From: Collinsella aerofaciens
GTDB lineage: Bacteria > Actinomycetota > Coriobacteriia > Coriobacteriales > Coriobacteriaceae
DNA length: 64,000 bases
Direction: 5' to 3'
Assembly (NCBI RefSeq): GCF_902364945.1
Contig: NZ_CABJFS010000012.1
Span: forward strand, 1 to 64,000
In this document: positions 62,643 through 64,000 of the stretch, in pieces
Numbering within the stretch: position 1 is the first letter of the stretch
How the letters are laid out: each line of letters opens with the position of its first letter
Program-made: the position numbers and the translations under genes
The notes under the pieces: model-generated
Told to the model about the DNA's origin: nothing
The model's input: only the letters and a program-made list of their open reading frames with translations
Databases searched by the model: none

Positions 62643-62762
62643 CCACAACGGGTTGTATTTCATGCTCTTGGAAAAATTGATGGTGTTCAGCACTTTCACG
62701 CGGTAGCCGCTGCGGATAAGAAGCTGGCCCACTTCACCGATCAAGCTGCCCTTCGGGTTTTG
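62643..62762 (-). pseudogene. VirD4/TraG coupling-protein fragment
   Basis: The minus strand from 62762 reads NPKGSLIGEVGQLLIRSGYR and then VKVLNTINFSKSMKYNP. This is the segment just after the Walker A region in VirD4/TraG-type coupling ATPases of gut conjugative elements. It is cut off upstream by a stop (62763-62765) and loses the expected continuation after about 62650. Only ~37 residues remain, so this is a relic of a deletion or recombination at the element edge. Confidence 0.6.
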
Positions 62763-62794
62763 TCAATAAGGATAGAGAAAAAAGTAAATTATTT

Positions 62795-63061
62795 TTATGA
62801 GGTTACAACATCGGATTGAATAAGGCGCAGTACCTTGTCGGTAAAGGTTTCCCGGCTGGTCTGGCTGAAATGGAAATAAATATCAAAGGTCGTACCGCCA
62901 ACGGTCTTTACCATATCGGGTGGCGGTACGTCCGGGGCGGGTGAAGCGTTGCCGCCCGCCATCACGGGCAGGGGGATGGCCTTGCCCTCTCTGCTGGTGC
63001 TGTCGCTCCCCTCCGGGGCGGGGATGGTGCTGGTGATCGTCATGCTGGGGTCGTAGGTCAT
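62795..63061 (-). CDS. tnpW: TnpW-family transposon protein
   Basis: 88 residues from ATG 63061 (AAAGGAGAGCCT upstream). It matches the TnpW-type proteins encoded beside relaxase genes in Tn4451- and Tn1549-like elements. The middle is Pro/Gly/Ala-rich and the C-terminus is conserved (GTTFDIYFHFSQTSRETFTDKVLRLI). Function unknown. The family call is from recognition and not a search. Confidence 0.75.
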   Translation of the reverse strand: MTYDPSMTITSTIPAPEGSDSTSREGKAIPLPVMAGGNASPAPDVPPPDMVKTVGGTTFDIYFHFSQTSRETFTDKVLRLIQSDVVTS

Positions 63062-63145
63062 AGGCTCTCCTTTCATCATTCATCAAAGTTAATCCACGTG
63101 AGCGCCATTTTGCCGCCCACGTTGGAGTGGGGGAAGGGGAATGTA

Positions 63146-63565
63146 TTAGTCCCCCTTTGAGGACTGTCCACAAGCCCCCTGATTGCAAGGCTTTTCAGCC
63201 TCTAAATGTCCACGCCTGCGGCGTTCTCGTTCGCTGGCAGCTTTCTTTCTCCGGCGCACATTGGCGGCGCACTCGTCACAGTATTTGCCCCGATTGGAGC
63301 GCGGCACGAACATCGCCCCGCACTCGGCACAGGGCCGCGCCTGTCCTCGGTGGAGCAAGGCGGCACACAACCCCTTGTCTGTTGGCAGGACGGCGGCGCG
63401 GAACCATTTACAGACCAGGGAATAGGTGATACTCTGGACGCAGACACAAGGCTCCCAGCCGTCATCAAGAGCAAGACAGTTGCCGCCGTCATAATTGCAG
63501 CAGTCATGCACCAGCCGCCGGACGGCTCGGTACTGCTGGTAGGTCAGTCGGGGAATGCCGTTCAC
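63146..63565 (-). CDS. Cysteine-rich VLP-domain protein
   Basis: 139 residues from GTG 63565, which overlaps the relaxase stop as GTGA (GGGAGGTGG upstream). Conserved segments are LTYQQYRAVRRLVHDCCNYDGGNCLALDDG and a zinc-finger-like CAECGAMFVPRSNRGKYCDECA, followed by a basic stretch. This is the Cys_rich_VLP family, found next to relaxases in conjugative transposons. It may regulate transfer or bind DNA. Confidence 0.8.
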   Translation of the reverse strand: MNGIPRLTYQQYRAVRRLVHDCCNYDGGNCLALDDGWEPCVCVQSITYSLVCKWFRAAVLPTDKGLCAALLHRGQARPCAECGAMFVPRSNRGKYCDECAANVRRRKKAASERERRRRGHLEAEKPCNQGACGQSSKGD

Positions 63566-64000
63566 CGCTCCACCTCCCGGCGTTTCTGCTGGGTCTGCTC
63601 CTGCTGGTGTATGGCAGCATCGGCGTTCCGCTTCACCTGTTGAAGCCGCCGCAAATCGTCTTGGATAGGCTTGTACTGCTCATACTCGGCTGTGTACTCC
63701 TGGTGAAGCCTCGCCTGTTCCTGTTTCCACGCATGAACGGGGATTTTACCAGCAGGGGAACGGTGCTTGTCCAGCTTCCGGCGGGCCATGTGGAACGTCC
63801 TCAACTCGTTCTCATGCTCCCTCTCGAATTTTTCCCGCTTGCCCTTCCACTTGATACCCTGCAACTCGTCATAGACGGGCTTGGTGTCTCGGTAGAGGTC
63901 AACAAGGCGAAGCAGTTCCTTCAATTCGTTCAGACGGTCACGCTTCGCTTTCATGGATGTGTTGACGGCCTCCGTTCGTTCACTCTGGGCGGCGATATGG
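63562..64000 (-). CDS. Relaxase/mobilization protein, C-terminal part (runs off the window)
   Basis: 146 codons are visible, open to the window edge. The coiled, charged sequence (AQSERTEAVNTSMKAKRDR, LNELKELLRLVDLYRDTKPV, YDELQGIKWKGKREKFEREH) is the C-terminal tail of the MobA/VirD2-type relaxases of Tn1549-like elements. The catalytic N-terminus lies outside. An internal ATG at 63954 should not be taken as the start, because the frame continues upstream with conserved sequence. Confidence 0.8.
   Translation of the reverse strand, partial: HIAAQSERTEAVNTSMKAKRDRLNELKELLRLVDLYRDTKPVYDELQGIKWKGKREKFEREHENELRTFHMARRKLDKHRSPAGKIPVHAWKQEQARLHQEYTAEYEQYKPIQDDLRRLQQVKRNADAAIHQQEQTQQKRREVER

Larger units (their letters stand above)
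62592..64000. mobile_element. Left end of a conjugative/mobilizable element (Tn1549/Tn4451-like)
   Basis: From metK onward the genes are typical cargo and transfer genes of Firmicutes-type conjugative transposons: a VirD4/TraG remnant, TnpW, a cysteine-rich VLP protein and a relaxase. The exact left boundary is not visible, because I cannot identify terminal repeats. The element runs beyond the right end of the window. Confidence 0.75.

Overview
The window looks like a chromosomal segment of a high-G+C Gram-positive gut actinobacterium of the class Coriobacteriia, and a Collinsella-like organism is my best guess. That rests on inference: core genes of roughly 63% G+C by a 60-base count, a glgB-glgP-glgC-glgD-glgA cluster with a GlgD paralogue, an LPXTG surface protein, a LoaP-type capsule operon, and a Tn1549/Tn4451-like mobile element. 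I could not run any database search.

Region 1 (about 1-9 kb) is a defence and toxin-antitoxin (TA) island beside a tRNA-Val(CAC). It holds a protein with an endonuclease-like C-terminus. It also holds a four-gene minus-strand TA operon (DUF3990 ADP-ribosyltransferase-like toxin, XRE antitoxin, small antitoxin, Doc toxin) driven from a promoter inside a near-perfect 53-bp palindrome. An AbiEi/AbiEii pair, an orphan MNT-type nucleotidyltransferase and a protein of unknown function follow, and two direct copies of a ~270-bp repeat bracket that block. Last comes an Abi_2 (AbiD/F) HEPN protein preceded by a promoter, a ~69-nt putative non-coding RNA and a terminator.

Region 2 (9-24 kb) has an LPXTG protein and then a markedly A+T-rich block (about 37% G+C where counted). 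That block carries a ParB-like protein converging on a minus-strand series: a 54-residue basic protein, a STAND NTPase with TPR repeats, a 1780-residue ATPase, a protein ending in a HEPN-type RX4H motif, an OLD-family ATPase with TOPRIM-like residues, and a D12-class adenine methylase. This block is the best candidate for an undescribed multi-gene defence system.

Region 3 (24-37.6 kb) is a 12-gene capsule operon on the minus strand. It starts with a LoaP antiterminator and a structured leader. An initiating sugar-phosphate transferase, three glycosyltransferases, Wzy and Wzx follow, with a pyruvyltransferase paired with an FrhB-like protein, and CapE/CapF/CapG, which make UDP-N-acetyl-L-fucosamine.

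Region 4 (38-62.6 kb) is core genome. It has tRNA-Ala(GGC), thiamine pyrophosphokinase and a HAD phosphatase, then a glycogen synthesis and breakdown cluster. GlgB and GlgA both carry Lys/Ala-rich histone-H1-like tails, and a GH13-GH77 fusion enzyme closes the cluster. TGGTAAAAC sites upstream of glgB and of the fusion suggest a shared regulator. Housekeeping genes follow (fmdB-like, rsmB, fmt, def, priA, gltX, metK), separated by long palindromic repeats.

Region 5 (62.6 kb to the end) is the edge of a conjugative or mobilizable element: a degraded VirD4/TraG fragment, TnpW, a cysteine-rich VLP protein and the C-terminus of a relaxase that runs off the window.
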